27,671 nucleotides of DNA. It comes from a virus. The notes under the pieces are model-generated. The model did not search any database and was not told the origin of the DNA. It saw only the letters and a list, made by a program, of their open reading frames with translations. This document shows, piece after piece, positions 16,712 to 22,535 of this stretch (position 1 is its first letter; the number at the start of each line of letters is the position of its first letter). Position numbers and translations under genes: made by a program. The stretch is from IMG/VR virus record IMGVR_UViG_3300030419_005254, positions 1-27,671 of that record; one strand, written 5' to 3'.

Positions 16712-17191
16712 TTATTCATCGGCATCATTCAAATTGACATTTTCTGCATCTTCGACTAAAAATTGTTTATCAGATACAATGCTAATTTTCTTTGGTTTTA
16801 GGTCTTCTGGGACGATTCGTTCCAGATAAACACGCAAGATACCACAATCAACCGATGCACCATTTACTTCAATGTGGTCTGCAAGACCAAATGTTCTTGT
16901 AAAATTACGATAGGCAATACCTTTGTGCTGATATTTTGCATCATCGGGTTTTACTTCTCGATTACCACTAATTGTAAGTTTATTATTTTCCACCTCAATA
17001 TCCAAGTCATGTTCATTAAAACCGGCAACCGCCAACTCAATAATTGACTGGGTATCACTCTCTTGAATAATGTTGTAGGGTGGGTAGTTTCCTGTGTTTG
17101 AAACATCTGCGATTCTTGTAAATCTGTCAAACATATCATCAAATCCAATTCCAAGACTCATGGGAAACGATAGGGAATACATATTGTCCAT
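16712..17191 (-). CDS. hsp20: Small heat-shock protein, Hsp20/alpha-crystallin family
   Basis: The 159-residue protein is an IbpA-like chaperone that holds unfolding proteins. The alpha-crystallin domain spans about residues 37-140: YNIIQESD, IELAVAGFNEHDLDIEVENN, LTISGNRE, then GIAYRNFTRTFGLADHIEV (91-109) and the G-x-L strand at GILRV (117-121). Residues 1-35 resemble the N-terminal arm that places F and M residues for substrate binding, and the tail is acidic. Such genes are common in marine T4-like phages, where they may aid head or tail folding or keep host photosystem or other proteins stable; that is inference. A strong ribosome site (AAGGAG) precedes the ATG. It is the first gene met when entering the minus-strand cluster from the convergent gap. 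Confidence 0.95.
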   Translation of the reverse strand: MDNMYSLSFPMSLGIGFDDMFDRFTRIADVSNTGNYPPYNIIQESDTQSIIELAVAGFNEHDLDIEVENNKLTISGNREVKPDDAKYQHKGIAYRNFTRTFGLADHIEVNGASVDCGILRVYLERIVPEDLKPKKISIVSDKQFLVEDAENVNLNDADE

Positions 17192-17238
17192 TTTTAGTTC
17201 TCCTTATATAAGCAAGACCTGTATTCAATTGTGAGTCC

Positions 17239-17424
17239 CTACTCAGGCGACTCTTCTTCGGTATTATATATTCTACTTTTTCTTGTATCAAGCAAATCTT
17301 TTACAATAAATTTCATAACCTCTGTGAGCATTTCCCCCGATTCCATATTCATGCTTTTTGCTTCGGCATGTATTTCTTCATACTGCTCATCTGTAAATTT
17401 AAATCCAATTGTTATTGTTTTCAT
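17239..17424 (-). CDS. Small hypothetical protein, helical
   Basis: This 61-residue protein starts MKTITIGFKFTDEQYEEIHAEAK, with one N-terminal beta strand followed by two probable helices and an acidic tail ending EEESPE. The strand-helix-helix pattern hints at a ribbon-helix-helix-like DNA-binding protein (TITIGFKFTDEQYEEI), but the match is weak. I chose the ATG at 17424 because a longer frame would run into the tRNA-Leu gene. The ribosome site is poor (GGGGGC about 12 bases ahead). It lies between tRNA-Leu and hsp20. Confidence 0.6.
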   Translation of the reverse strand: MKTITIGFKFTDEQYEEIHAEAKSMNMESGEMLTEVMKFIVKDLLDTRKSRIYNTEEESPE

Positions 17425-17481
17425 TGCTATGTACTGCCCCCGTGCGTACCACACTTTATGTATAATTATGCCTTGTTTGAA

Positions 17482-17565
17482 TACGGTCGGTGGGACTCGA
17501 ACCCACATGTCCTAACGGACAACAGATTTTAAGTCTGTCGCGTATGCCAATTCCGCCACGACCGC
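17482..17565 (-). tRNA. tRNA-Leu (anticodon UAA)
   Basis: The minus strand folds into a full class II tRNA of 84 bases: acceptor stem GCGGTCG / CGACCGT, D stem GCG / CGC, anticodon stem ACAGA / TCTGT with loop CTTAAAA (anticodon TAA), a long variable arm and T arm TGGGTTCGAGTCCCA. CCA is not encoded. The outermost acceptor pair is G-U. It reads UUA codons. Confidence 0.95.
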
Positions 17566-17569
17566 AGAA

Positions 17570-17890
17570 TTACTTCCTTAATCGTTTATGAAATTCCTCT
17601 GCACTTTCAAACAGAGAAACTCCATTCATTAGAATTCTTTTAACACACATTACTTCAATTGCTGTGCAAATAAAAGAAACAGAAACGGCAAGTATTGCAA
17701 GATACTTAGGAAACCCCAACATAAGGTCAGTAACAATCAAAACAATAGCAATGACATTTTGTGCAGTGATAACACCGAGCATATGATGTGCAAACATTGC
17801 CTTTGATTCGTTTGTCAAATCAAACAACATGCTTGTTGCAAACTTGTAACAGATATATGTTGTGATGGGAATTCCTATAATTGCAATCAT
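17570..17890 (-). CDS. Small membrane protein, three predicted transmembrane segments
   Basis: This 106-residue protein is mostly hydrophobic. MIAIIGIPITTYICYKFATS (1-20) can span the membrane, and VITAQNVIAIVLIVTDLMLG plus YLAILAVSVSFICTAIEVM (about 40-80) give two more segments. The C-terminal 25 residues are charged (ESAEEFHKRLRK) and probably cytoplasmic. No family is recognised. It starts directly after the stop of the zinc-finger gene (TAAATG) and ends 4 bases before tRNA-Leu, so it belongs to the same small-gene operon. Phage membrane proteins of this type may act in superinfection exclusion or host envelope changes, but nothing in the sequence shows which. Confidence 0.7.
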   Translation of the reverse strand: MIAIIGIPITTYICYKFATSMLFDLTNESKAMFAHHMLGVITAQNVIAIVLIVTDLMLGFPKYLAILAVSVSFICTAIEVMCVKRILMNGVSLFESAEEFHKRLRK

Positions 17891-18100
17891 TTATCTCGCC
17901 CTTGCATATTCACGGTTCAACCTACGAATGTTTTCTCTACCCCTTGCAACGATAACTTCACCCGCAGTCTTATGATTGTAAATCATTCGACCAACCATAG
18001 GTTCTGTGTGTTTATCCGCACACCGAACACAATACTCTGTGTCGGGCATTACTTGAATTCTTGCCGCCGGAATAGTAGTACCACAATCGAAACACTTCAC
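17891..18100 (-). CDS. DksA/TraR-like zinc-finger protein
   Basis: The 69-residue protein has a four-cysteine finger, C3-x2-C6 and C24-x2-C27, with CFDCGTTIPAARIQ and YCVRCADKH. The CxxCGxxIPxxR...CxxC spacing is that of the DksA/TraR zinc finger. The coiled coil that DksA pushes into the RNA polymerase channel is missing, so binding to polymerase is uncertain. The C-terminal half is basic (RGRENIRRLNREYARAR) and may bind nucleic acid. It overlaps the upstream gene by 4 bases (ATGA), which means translational coupling. Confidence 0.72.
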   Translation of the reverse strand: MKCFDCGTTIPAARIQVMPDTEYCVRCADKHTEPMVGRMIYNHKTAGEVIVARGRENIRRLNREYARAR

Positions 18101-18279
18101 TTGAATACTCCCATACGATTTACGATTCGATTAGTTTGAATCTCACCACCACGCTTGTGCATGTTGCGTTGCTTGGTAATTCCCTTACCCCAACCACGCC
18201 GGATGACGGTGTGACCTTTGATTGCGTTGCCTTCTCGCTCTGCTTCAAGGTCAAATTTGTCAAGCACTCTTTTAGGCAT
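18097..18279 (-). CDS. Small basic hypothetical protein
   Basis: The 60-residue protein starts MPKRVLDKFDLEAEREGNAI and is very rich in Arg and Lys (IRRGWGKGITKQRNMHKRGG), suggesting nucleic-acid binding. No family is recognised. It overlaps its upstream neighbour, the deaminase-like gene, by 8 bases and its downstream neighbour by 4 bases. A ribosome site (TAGGAGAAAC) lies inside the end of the upstream gene. The tight packing supports a real gene. Confidence 0.7.
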   Translation of the reverse strand: MPKRVLDKFDLEAEREGNAIKGHTVIRRGWGKGITKQRNMHKRGGEIQTNRIVNRMGVFK

Positions 18280-18655
18280 AATCTGTTTCTCCTAATTTAA
18301 TTATTCCTGAGTTGGTAGTATACCATATGTCATCGAACAATGCAACACACCAAGGTAAACATTTACAACAAGGTTTGCTTATTCTCATATCGCCGAATCG
18401 GTTGTACCGAAAGTTTATCAGTTTTAGATTATCTTTCGGTCCTCTATAACGCAAAAGTGCATCCAATTCTGAATGCACTTCGTCAAATCTATATCCTAGT
18501 TCCTTTGCCTTCGGATGCGTCCGAAAATTGTTCGTGCCAATAGAAACAATCTCGTTCTTCCGAACGATGATTGAGACATGCTTTTTCGGCCGAGCAATTT
18601 CCACTGCGACAGGCATAGCAATGTTACTAATTTTTGAAATCCGAGTGGGAGTCAT
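18272..18655 (-). CDS. Cytidine/deoxycytidylate deaminase-like protein
   Basis: The 127-residue protein has the two zinc motifs of the deaminase superfamily: HSELDAL (H61, E63), where the Glu would shuttle the proton, and PCCKC (P95-C96-x-x-C99), with the usual spacing of about 30 residues. The preceding strand IVSIGTNNFRTHPKA also fits the fold, with the substrate-facing N and the start of the first helix. The substrate cannot be told from the sequence; dCMP, free nucleosides, or bases in RNA or DNA are all possible. It is shorter than T4 dCMP deaminase (193 residues). It starts one base after the stop of the preceding gene and overlaps the next by 8 bases. Confidence 0.7.
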   Translation of the reverse strand: MTPTRISKISNIAMPVAVEIARPKKHVSIIVRKNEIVSIGTNNFRTHPKAKELGYRFDEVHSELDALLRYRGPKDNLKLINFRYNRFGDMRISKPCCKCLPWCVALFDDIWYTTNSGIIKLGETDYA

Positions 18656-18940
18656 TTAATATTTTGTAAAAAGTCTAAACTGACCAGGCATACCGATTTG
18701 AACATCATACTTTGCACTACGGCAAAGTTGTTGCATCTGCTTCTTATCGAGTCGATGACCTGGTGTATATTCAACTGTATTTTCAACGGTAATAATTTCC
18801 CACGCCTTCGGGTTTTTTACCTTGAATGACTCATATTTGTAAGGACGACCCCTACCCTTCTTGGTGTTGTCAAGAGGAACACGCTTCTGTTCCTTAAGAC
18901 ATGCTTCATCATATTCAATTGTAATCTTTGATTTCTTCAT
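18656..18940 (-). CDS. Hypothetical protein
   Basis: This 94-residue basic protein begins MKKSKITIEYDEACLKEQKR and contains KKGRGRPYKYESFKVK, an AT-hook-like GRGRP core at about residue 29-33, followed by a mixed domain ending GQFRLFTKY. The GRGRP core could contact AT-rich DNA in the minor groove, but one such core is weak evidence. A ribosome site AAGGATATATT lies ahead of the ATG, just downstream of tRNA-Arg. It is directly followed by the deaminase-like gene, so the two are probably co-translated. Confidence 0.6.
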   Translation of the reverse strand: MKKSKITIEYDEACLKEQKRVPLDNTKKGRGRPYKYESFKVKNPKAWEIITVENTVEYTPGHRLDKKQMQQLCRSAKYDVQIGMPGQFRLFTKY

Positions 18941-18956
18941 AATATATCCTTCATAA

Positions 18957-19029
18957 CACCCGTGGCAGGATTCGAACCTGCGACTGCCGGATTAGAAATC
19001 CGATACTCTATCCACTGAGTTACACGGGC
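18957..19029 (-). tRNA. tRNA-Arg (anticodon UCU)
   Basis: The minus strand gives a complete 73-base cloverleaf: acceptor GCCCGTG / CACGGGT, D arm ACTC-AGTGGATA-GAGT, anticodon arm TCGGA-TTTCTAA-TCCGG with anticodon TCT, and T arm GCAGG-TTCGAAT-CCTGC. CCA is not encoded, and the outermost acceptor pair is G-U. It reads AGA, a codon used heavily in this window. It lies 2 bases after the stop of its upstream neighbour. Confidence 0.96.
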
Positions 19030-19031
19030 AG

Positions 19032-19379
19032 TTAGTCCGTGAGTTTCAATGCAGGTGCATCAGAACCCATCGGTCCTCCTGCACCAACAACATCAGAAGC
19101 GGGAACAACAAGTCCACTACCAAATGCAGTGCTGTATTCGTTTCTTAGTTCGTTCGATGGGTCAAAAGTAAATGCAACAAAACTTTCTTTTACCTTAACA
19201 CCGTCTGTACCGATATCACCGTAACCCAACCAAGGCATGAGTCCAATCTGTCCCTGTCCTGTAGGAATAATGATACAAGGTTTCTTTAGAATGTAGAAAG
19301 AACCATCTGGACTTTCATCAAATTCCAAATCACAGATAATTTCTTCGCCACTGTTTAGTCGTGCAATCTTTGTACTCAT
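19032..19379 (-). CDS. Conserved phage beta-barrel protein, possibly Sm-like
   Basis: The 115-residue protein opens MSTKIARLNSGEEIICDLEF and continues with YILKKPCIIIPTGQGQIGLM and ESFVAFTFDPSNELRNEY, ending in a Gly/Pro-rich tail. I know this pattern from many marine T4-like phages, where it is of unknown function. The short alternating strands (KIARLNSGEEIICDLE) recall an Sm/SH3-like small barrel, but that is a guess. It is the last of three tightly coupled genes: its ATG overlaps the stop of the previous gene (ATGA). Confidence 0.75.
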   Translation of the reverse strand: MSTKIARLNSGEEIICDLEFDESPDGSFYILKKPCIIIPTGQGQIGLMPWLGYGDIGTDGVKVKESFVAFTFDPSNELRNEYSTAFGSGLVVPASDVVGAGGPMGSDAPALKLTD

Positions 19380-19510
19380 TTTTTCTTGTCCTTGTTAATT
19401 TGTTTGGTTTGTTTTTTGTTTTTTCCGAAGGCCTTTTCCCAACCTTCATCCCATTTCTTTTGGTCTACAGGGCGATACTTATCACCTTTTCCTGCTCCTT
19501 GACCCTTCAT
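19376..19510 (-). CDS. Small basic conserved protein (KGDKYRPVD type)
   Basis: This 44-residue frame has GKGDKYRPVDQKKWDEGWEK in the first half and a very Lys-rich end (KNKKQTKQINKDKKK). The GKGDxxRPV...WDxxW pattern occurs in small phage and bacterial proteins of unknown function, as far as I remember. It overlaps its neighbours by 4 bases on both sides (ATGA in each case), which is strong evidence that it is translated. Its AAGGAGCAGG-like sequences lie inside the gene, so initiation probably depends on coupling with the upstream gene. Confidence 0.72.
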   Translation of the reverse strand: MKGQGAGKGDKYRPVDQKKWDEGWEKAFGKNKKQTKQINKDKKK

Positions 19511-19638
19511 CGTAGTTTCTTCCCACTACCACACCGTGCAGTTCTTGAAGGTGCGTTGCCTTTCTTTTTCTTTGACCTTCTTGGTGAACCAACCTTGATT
19601 CTGTTTTGAACTGATGGGTCATATCCTTTTTTTGCCAT
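19507..19638 (-). CDS. Very small basic protein
   Basis: This 43-residue protein starts MAKKGYDPSVQNRIKVGSPR and is one-third Lys/Arg, so it probably binds nucleic acid or the ribosome. A good ribosome site (GGAG seven bases ahead) supports the ATG at 19638. An in-frame ATG at 19731 would add 31 residues (MDGLHWERINYNALSNMRGH and on) and also has an AGGA ahead of it, so the longer form cannot be excluded. It leads a coupled three-gene unit with the next two genes. No family is recognised. Confidence 0.6.
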   Translation of the reverse strand: MAKKGYDPSVQNRIKVGSPRRSKKKKGNAPSRTARCGSGKKLR

Positions 19639-20033
19639 CTTGTCTCTCCATAAAAGAAAACTTTGTAGTCCATGCCCTCGCATATTCGAAAGGGCATTGT
19701 AGTTTATTCGTTCCCAGTGGAGGCCATCCACTCTTGTCCTAATGAATCTTACATCATCTTCACACCGAAGGTGTCGCCAAAGGCCTTGTACTGGAAGGAA
19801 CGAGTTATTCGTGGACGGGAAGGATTAACATTTACCTTCAACTTTCGGGGTTATCTAGTTTGATATTCCCTACTCGCACTACGACTGAATCAGTTAAATT
19901 CTGCTAGACTCATTTGAGCATTCACATCCCACTACAGGAAATCGCATACATTATTTTCAATAACAAAAAATTGTTCTGTCACCGTCCTATGCCGAGGTAA
20001 TTAATCCCGACACATTATATATTCACTTTTTAA
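19639..20033. other. Gene-poor stretch
   Basis: No well-supported gene lies here, apart from a possible 31-codon extension of the neighbouring small gene up to 19731. An open frame on the plus strand at 19672-19863 is against the direction of all neighbours and lacks a convincing ribosome site. The stretch leads into the structured element at 20034-20081. I see no tRNA, repeat array or rRNA-like segment in it. Confidence 0.5.
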
Positions 20034-20081
20034 AACCTTGTGTGGGGTTTTCACCCACTACAGTGGTCGAACCACCAAGGT
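20034..20081 (-). ncRNA. Compact three-way-junction RNA element
   Basis: A closing stem ACCTTG / CAAGGT (20035-20040 with 20076-20081) encloses two perfect hairpins: GTGGG / CCCAC (20042-20046 with 20054-20058, 7-base loop) and GTGG / CCAC (20063-20066 with 20072-20075, 5-base loop). Only one base and a four-base TACA linker are unpaired at the junction. Read on the minus strand, the direction of the genes here, the closing stem is followed by TTTTAAAAAG. It may be an elaborate terminator after the helix-turn-helix gene or a small structured RNA. One hairpin resembles a tRNA T arm, but no tRNA is present. A separate hairpin (20088-20106, TGAACAG / CTGTTCA) lies just upstream and overlaps the stop codon of that gene. 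Confidence 0.5.
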
Positions 20082-20103
20082 GCAGTTTGAACAGTCAATC
20101 TGT

Positions 20104-20370
20104 TCAGAGCATGTAGCGGTTTCCGTTCTTATCGAAACCGAACTTGCGGACGCCTGGGTGGGTGTCCATCATAAAGTAACGACTTGCGCCACTCTTAGTT
20201 TCTTCGGAAACGATTTCCCAGTTACCGAATGCTTCAACCGTGTTACGGATGTCGCTGATAGTTGCACGAAGATTGCTTACGCCGTATCGTGACTTTGCTT
20301 CGTTTGCAGTAAGACCCTTACCGCTTGCAAGGTAGTTGATTACCTTACGCTTCTTGCTCATAGTAGCCAT
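20104..20370 (-). CDS. Helix-turn-helix DNA-binding protein
   Basis: This 88-residue protein carries a winged-helix-like motif in the first half: KVINYLASGKGLTANEAKSR, then YGVSNLRATISDIRNTVEAF (about 9-48), with TANEAKSRYGV as the turn and LRATISDIRN as the recognition helix. The second half (YFMMDTHPGVRKFGFDKNGN) is a small beta domain. The pattern is common in marine phages and probably regulates transcription or binds phage DNA. I chose the ATG at 20370 because AGGAG lies 8 bases ahead; an upstream in-frame start is less likely. A consensus-like promoter at 20453-20480 should drive it, so it may be an early gene. Confidence 0.78.
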   Translation of the reverse strand: MATMSKKRKVINYLASGKGLTANEAKSRYGVSNLRATISDIRNTVEAFGNWEIVSEETKSGASRYFMMDTHPGVRKFGFDKNGNRYML

Positions 20371-20452
20371 ATGAACTTCTCCTAACAAAATGGTGCTTTC
20401 AAAAATTTAGTCTGGTTGTCTGCACCAAAGACAGTTCGACTTACAGATTTGT

Positions 20453-20480
20453 ATTGTACCTTATATTCGCACAATGTCAA
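20453..20480 (-). promoter_or_regulatory. Sigma70-type promoter of the helix-turn-helix gene
   Basis: On the minus strand TTGACA (20480-20475) and TACAAT (20458-20453) are 16 bases apart. Transcription would start near 20446 and read a 75-base leader into the helix-turn-helix gene. The exact consensus -35 box makes this one of the best promoters in the window. Confidence 0.72.
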
Positions 20481-20489
20481 CAATAAAAT

Positions 20490-20885
20490 TCAGTTTTTGT
20501 TTCGGTGTCCACCAATTTTATTTGAAAGACCTTGGTATCCTGTTTCGGTCTTTTGTGACTCGATGACTTCTGTTCCTGTTTCAGTAATAGTACCGTCAGG
20601 ATTTAGAACTCGGCGTGTAGTTGACCGAGAACGAGTCTGTCCGTTACCTTGTATCTGATTGTTTTGTTGGTTTGCTTTGTCTACTTCGTTGCCAAGAATG
20701 TATCCTGCAACAGCACCAACACCCGCACCAATGAGCGTGGATTCTGTATCGTGTCCAATTGCTTGTCCTGCAAGGGCACCGATACCTCCACCCGCTAGTC
20801 CTCCTGTCTGTGCGGTGTTTGCACAACCGCCAAGAGTGATGAGGGACAATCCGATTCCGATATAATTCAAAGTGTTTTTATTCAT
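20490..20885 (-). CDS. Outer-membrane-type lipoprotein with glycine zipper
   Basis: The 131-residue protein has a lipoprotein signal: NKNTLNYIG, a hydrophobic stretch IGLSLIT and the lipobox LGGC with the acylated cysteine at residue 21. Residues about 27-66 form a glycine zipper (GGLAGGGIGALAGQAIGHD, then LIGAGVGAVAGYILGNEVD) like that of SlyB, 17-kDa antigen and similar envelope proteins, which inserts two helices in a membrane. The rest is polar and Gln/Thr/Asn-rich. Phage lipoproteins can block further infections or alter the envelope, but the sequence does not show which applies. AAGGAACACA precedes the ATG. It stands alone between tRNA-Lys and a promoter, so it may be expressed separately as a moron-like gene. 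Confidence 0.85.
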   Translation of the reverse strand: MNKNTLNYIGIGLSLITLGGCANTAQTGGLAGGGIGALAGQAIGHDTESTLIGAGVGAVAGYILGNEVDKANQQNNQIQGNGQTRSRSTTRRVLNPDGTITETGTEVIESQKTETGYQGLSNKIGGHRNKN

Positions 20886-20918
20886 TGTGTTCCTTCTTGT
20901 GTGTTTCGTTTTCGCAAG

Positions 20919-20991
20919 TGCCTTGAGTGGGACTCGAACCCACGACTTACGGTTTAAAAGACCGCTACTCTACCAACTGAGTTATCAAGGC
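20919..20991 (-). tRNA. tRNA-Lys (anticodon UUU)
   Basis: The minus strand folds into a complete 73-base cloverleaf with acceptor GCCTTGA / TCAAGGC, D arm ACTC-AGTTGGTA-GAGT, anticodon arm GCGGT-CTTTTAA-ACCGT with anticodon TTT, and T arm GTGGG-TTCGAGT-CCCAC. CCA is not encoded. It reads AAA and AAG. Confidence 0.96.
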
Positions 20992-21049
20992 AGAGGCGGA
21001 TAGCGAATCCCGCTTACGCTTTGGTTATGTGTTGATACTCAACCACGAG

Positions 21050-21178
21050 TTAAGTTCGAACTCTTTGTTGACAAGGAGACACCGTAAAACTCTTGTGCAA
21101 CGCATCCAGTTTTGACTGATGAATGCAGTGTTCATAAAAACCTATAAATCCTATATCTTTATGTTTTTCACCTATCAT
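21050..21178 (-). CDS. Very small hypothetical protein
   Basis: This 42-residue frame starts MIGEKHKDIGFIGFYEHCIH and ends SFTVSPCQQRVRT. It has one of the best ribosome sites in the cluster (AAAGGAGAAACC before ATG), which is the main reason for calling it. It contains two Cys and several His residues (H6, H17, H20) that might bind a metal. No family is recognised. It sits between the MNIFVVD-type gene (21277) and tRNA-Lys. Confidence 0.5.
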   Translation of the reverse strand: MIGEKHKDIGFIGFYEHCIHQSKLDALHKSFTVSPCQQRVRT

Positions 21179-21276
21179 TTTGGTTTCTCCTTTCAGTAGG
21201 GGTTTTGTTTATGTGTGTATTATACTGTGGTTGTTATGCCGGAGCAAGGGTAGAACAGATATTTTACAAATTTCTT

Positions 21277-21828
21277 TTAGGTCTTTAGACACATTTCTAA
21301 AAACCAATATGGTACTTCGGCGTTTTTCCATTTGGCGATTTCTACTTTTTCGCCTAAGTAATAATTACGATACGATTGAACGGCATTATTCTCTTTGTAC
21401 TCGTCCGGCATCGCCATCGCAAATGGTGTCTGTGTACCCTTGTGAATATTTTTTGGCAAGTGATATTCACAATATTCAATAACCTCTTGTGATTTATGTA
21501 CCCTACCATATCTTCTAGTATACTCTCGACACAATTCCATTGCATGTTCAGTGTGCCACAAATAATTTGAGTGTGACTGCATTGTCCATTTAGTACACGG
21601 ATGTCCCATGAAGGATGCTTTGTATAAAAGACCCTCTCTCTCGTCATCCAATCTCCACCGTCTAATTCGCCTGTTGTTGGCAGAAAGTTCAGTATACTCT
21701 GTTCCGTCCAATACTCGATGTGCAGTAGAAAGCATCTGTGCAGATTCCACTGGCATCTTTACAATGTGCTTGTCACACAAAGAACGAGCGGCATCTACTG
21801 GATTGTTATCTACTACAAAAATATTCAT
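21277..21828 (-). CDS. Widely conserved phage protein of unknown function
   Basis: This 183-residue protein begins MNIFVVDNNPVDAARSLCDK and has HIVKMPVESAQMLSTAHRVL, GHPCTKWTMQSHSNYLWHTE and MPDEYKENNAVQSYRNYYLG. I recognise the pattern, with CDKHVVKM, ESAQMLSTAHR, NHPCxxWARxSxxNY and MPDEYKxxDxxxAYRNYYxxEK, from many unrelated phages, but know of no established function. The conserved Cys, His, Asp and Glu residues suggest an enzyme. The length is normal for the family, so it appears intact. It overlaps the stop of the upstream HNH-like gene by 4 bases (ATGA) and has only a weak ribosome site, so coupling is likely. Confidence 0.75.
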   Translation of the reverse strand: MNIFVVDNNPVDAARSLCDKHIVKMPVESAQMLSTAHRVLDGTEYTELSANNRRIRRWRLDDEREGLLYKASFMGHPCTKWTMQSHSNYLWHTEHAMELCREYTRRYGRVHKSQEVIEYCEYHLPKNIHKGTQTPFAMAMPDEYKENNAVQSYRNYYLGEKVEIAKWKNAEVPYWFLEMCLKT

Positions 21829-22202
21829 TGGTTTCTCATTTCAATTAATTGGTTTAGTCTCTCTTTAAAATCAGAACCTTCATATGCTCCTCTTCCGCGA
21901 TTTGCGAGTCGAACGGTAAGAACAACATTACCCTGAACATATCCATTTTTATTTACTAGTCTATCCACCGATGGTGCAAATGGAGAATGTGCAACAAAAA
22001 GACCATCGGGGTCCATGGGAACATCTAACCAATAGCACAATCCATTTTGTTTATCCCACAGTTCTTTAAGATAGTCGATTGTAATTTCGAGGTCTCTTGA
22101 CTCCCAATCTATACACGCCAATGCTCGTCTTCCACCCTTTGCTCCATACTTTGCAGAGAGTTTAACATTATCGTAAAGTTGTTTCCAATGTTTATGTTCC
22201 AT
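21825..22202 (-). CDS. HNH-like endonuclease-type protein
   Basis: This 125-residue protein has LWDKQNGLCYWLDVPMD in the middle and, after a spacer, PFAPSVDRLVNKNGYVQGNV followed by VLTVRLANRGRG. The GxCYWxxxPM...PSVDRxxxxxGYxxGNV pattern is known from phage HNH-type nucleases with a reduced zinc site; only one Cys of the usual pairs is kept. Whether it still cuts DNA is open. I chose the ATG at 22202 because the longer frame reads through the tRNA-Ile gene. The start is only 8 bases from the end of that tRNA and has no clear ribosome site, which is odd. It may be a homing-type or accessory nuclease. Confidence 0.68.
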   Translation of the reverse strand: MEHKHWKQLYDNVKLSAKYGAKGGRRALACIDWESRDLEITIDYLKELWDKQNGLCYWLDVPMDPDGLFVAHSPFAPSVDRLVNKNGYVQGNVVLTVRLANRGRGAYEGSDFKERLNQLIEMRNQ

Positions 22203-22210
22203 ACTGCTAA

Positions 22211-22283
22211 TAGGGCAGGCGGGACTCGAACCCGCGAGGATACCGTTATAAGCGGTACTGCTAATGCCATCCGCGTCTGCCCC
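22211..22283 (-). tRNA. tRNA-Ile-like (anticodon UAU), unusual D arm
   Basis: The minus strand has a good acceptor stem (GGGGCAG / CTGCCCT, outermost pair G-U), anticodon arm TACCG-CTTATAA-CGGTA with anticodon TAT, a 5-base variable loop and a good T arm GCGGG-TTCGAGT-CCCGC. The D region (about 16 bases) contains a GG pair but forms at most a two-base stem, and position 8 is A instead of U. It may read AUA, or it may be decaying. CCA is not encoded. Confidence 0.8.
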
Positions 22284-22288
22284 AGATG

Positions 22289-22534
22289 TCATAAGGATAT
22301 CCTACTCTTTTTATTACTTACATGTCCATTACCATTTTTATCCAAGTAGTTTGACTTTTGGCGGTCTTCGTCATGACCAAGTCGATAGTTTACCTGCTCG
22401 ACTCCGTGGCGTTTCATCTTTTCTACTTGCAGTCGGTCATCTTTAAAACAATACTGCATAAGAAGTTCAGAGATTTCTGTTGCAGAATCTTCGTCTTCAC
22501 TGAGTGGAATGTCAATGTGCAACCTGTAAGGCAT
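22289..22534 (-). CDS. Small hypothetical protein
   Basis: This 81-residue protein starts MPYRLHIDIPLSEDEDSATE and carries a helical middle (ISELLMQYCFKDDRLQVEKM) and a basic, Asn-rich end. The family is unknown. I preferred the ATG at 22534 to a TTG at 22546 inside the previous gene. GGTGA ahead is a modest ribosome site. Its ATG lies 1 base after the stop of the upstream gene, indicating co-translation. Only 5 bases separate it from tRNA-Ile downstream. Confidence 0.62.
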   Translation of the reverse strand: MPYRLHIDIPLSEDEDSATEISELLMQYCFKDDRLQVEKMKRHGVEQVNYRLGHDEDRQKSNYLDKNGNGHVSNKKSRISL

Positions 22535-22535
22535 G

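Noticed and set aside
17192-17238. MotA-type middle promoter in front of hsp20 (TTGCTTA on the minus strand).
   Set aside because: The TATATAA that follows begins right at the box instead of about 12 bases later, so the spacing does not fit a middle promoter.
19672-19863. Plus-strand open frame of 63 codons ending in a LTFTF pattern that faintly recalls AlkB-type enzymes.
   Set aside because: It is far too short for the enzyme, lies against the direction of all neighbours and lacks a convincing ribosome site.
20063-20075. T-arm-like hairpin GTGG-TCGAA-CCAC as part of a tRNA.
   Set aside because: No acceptor, anticodon or D arm can be built around it; it is better explained by the three-way junction.
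21825-22292. Longer N-terminus for the HNH-like gene.
   Set aside because: It would translate through the tRNA-Ile gene; the internal ATG at 22202 is preferred.
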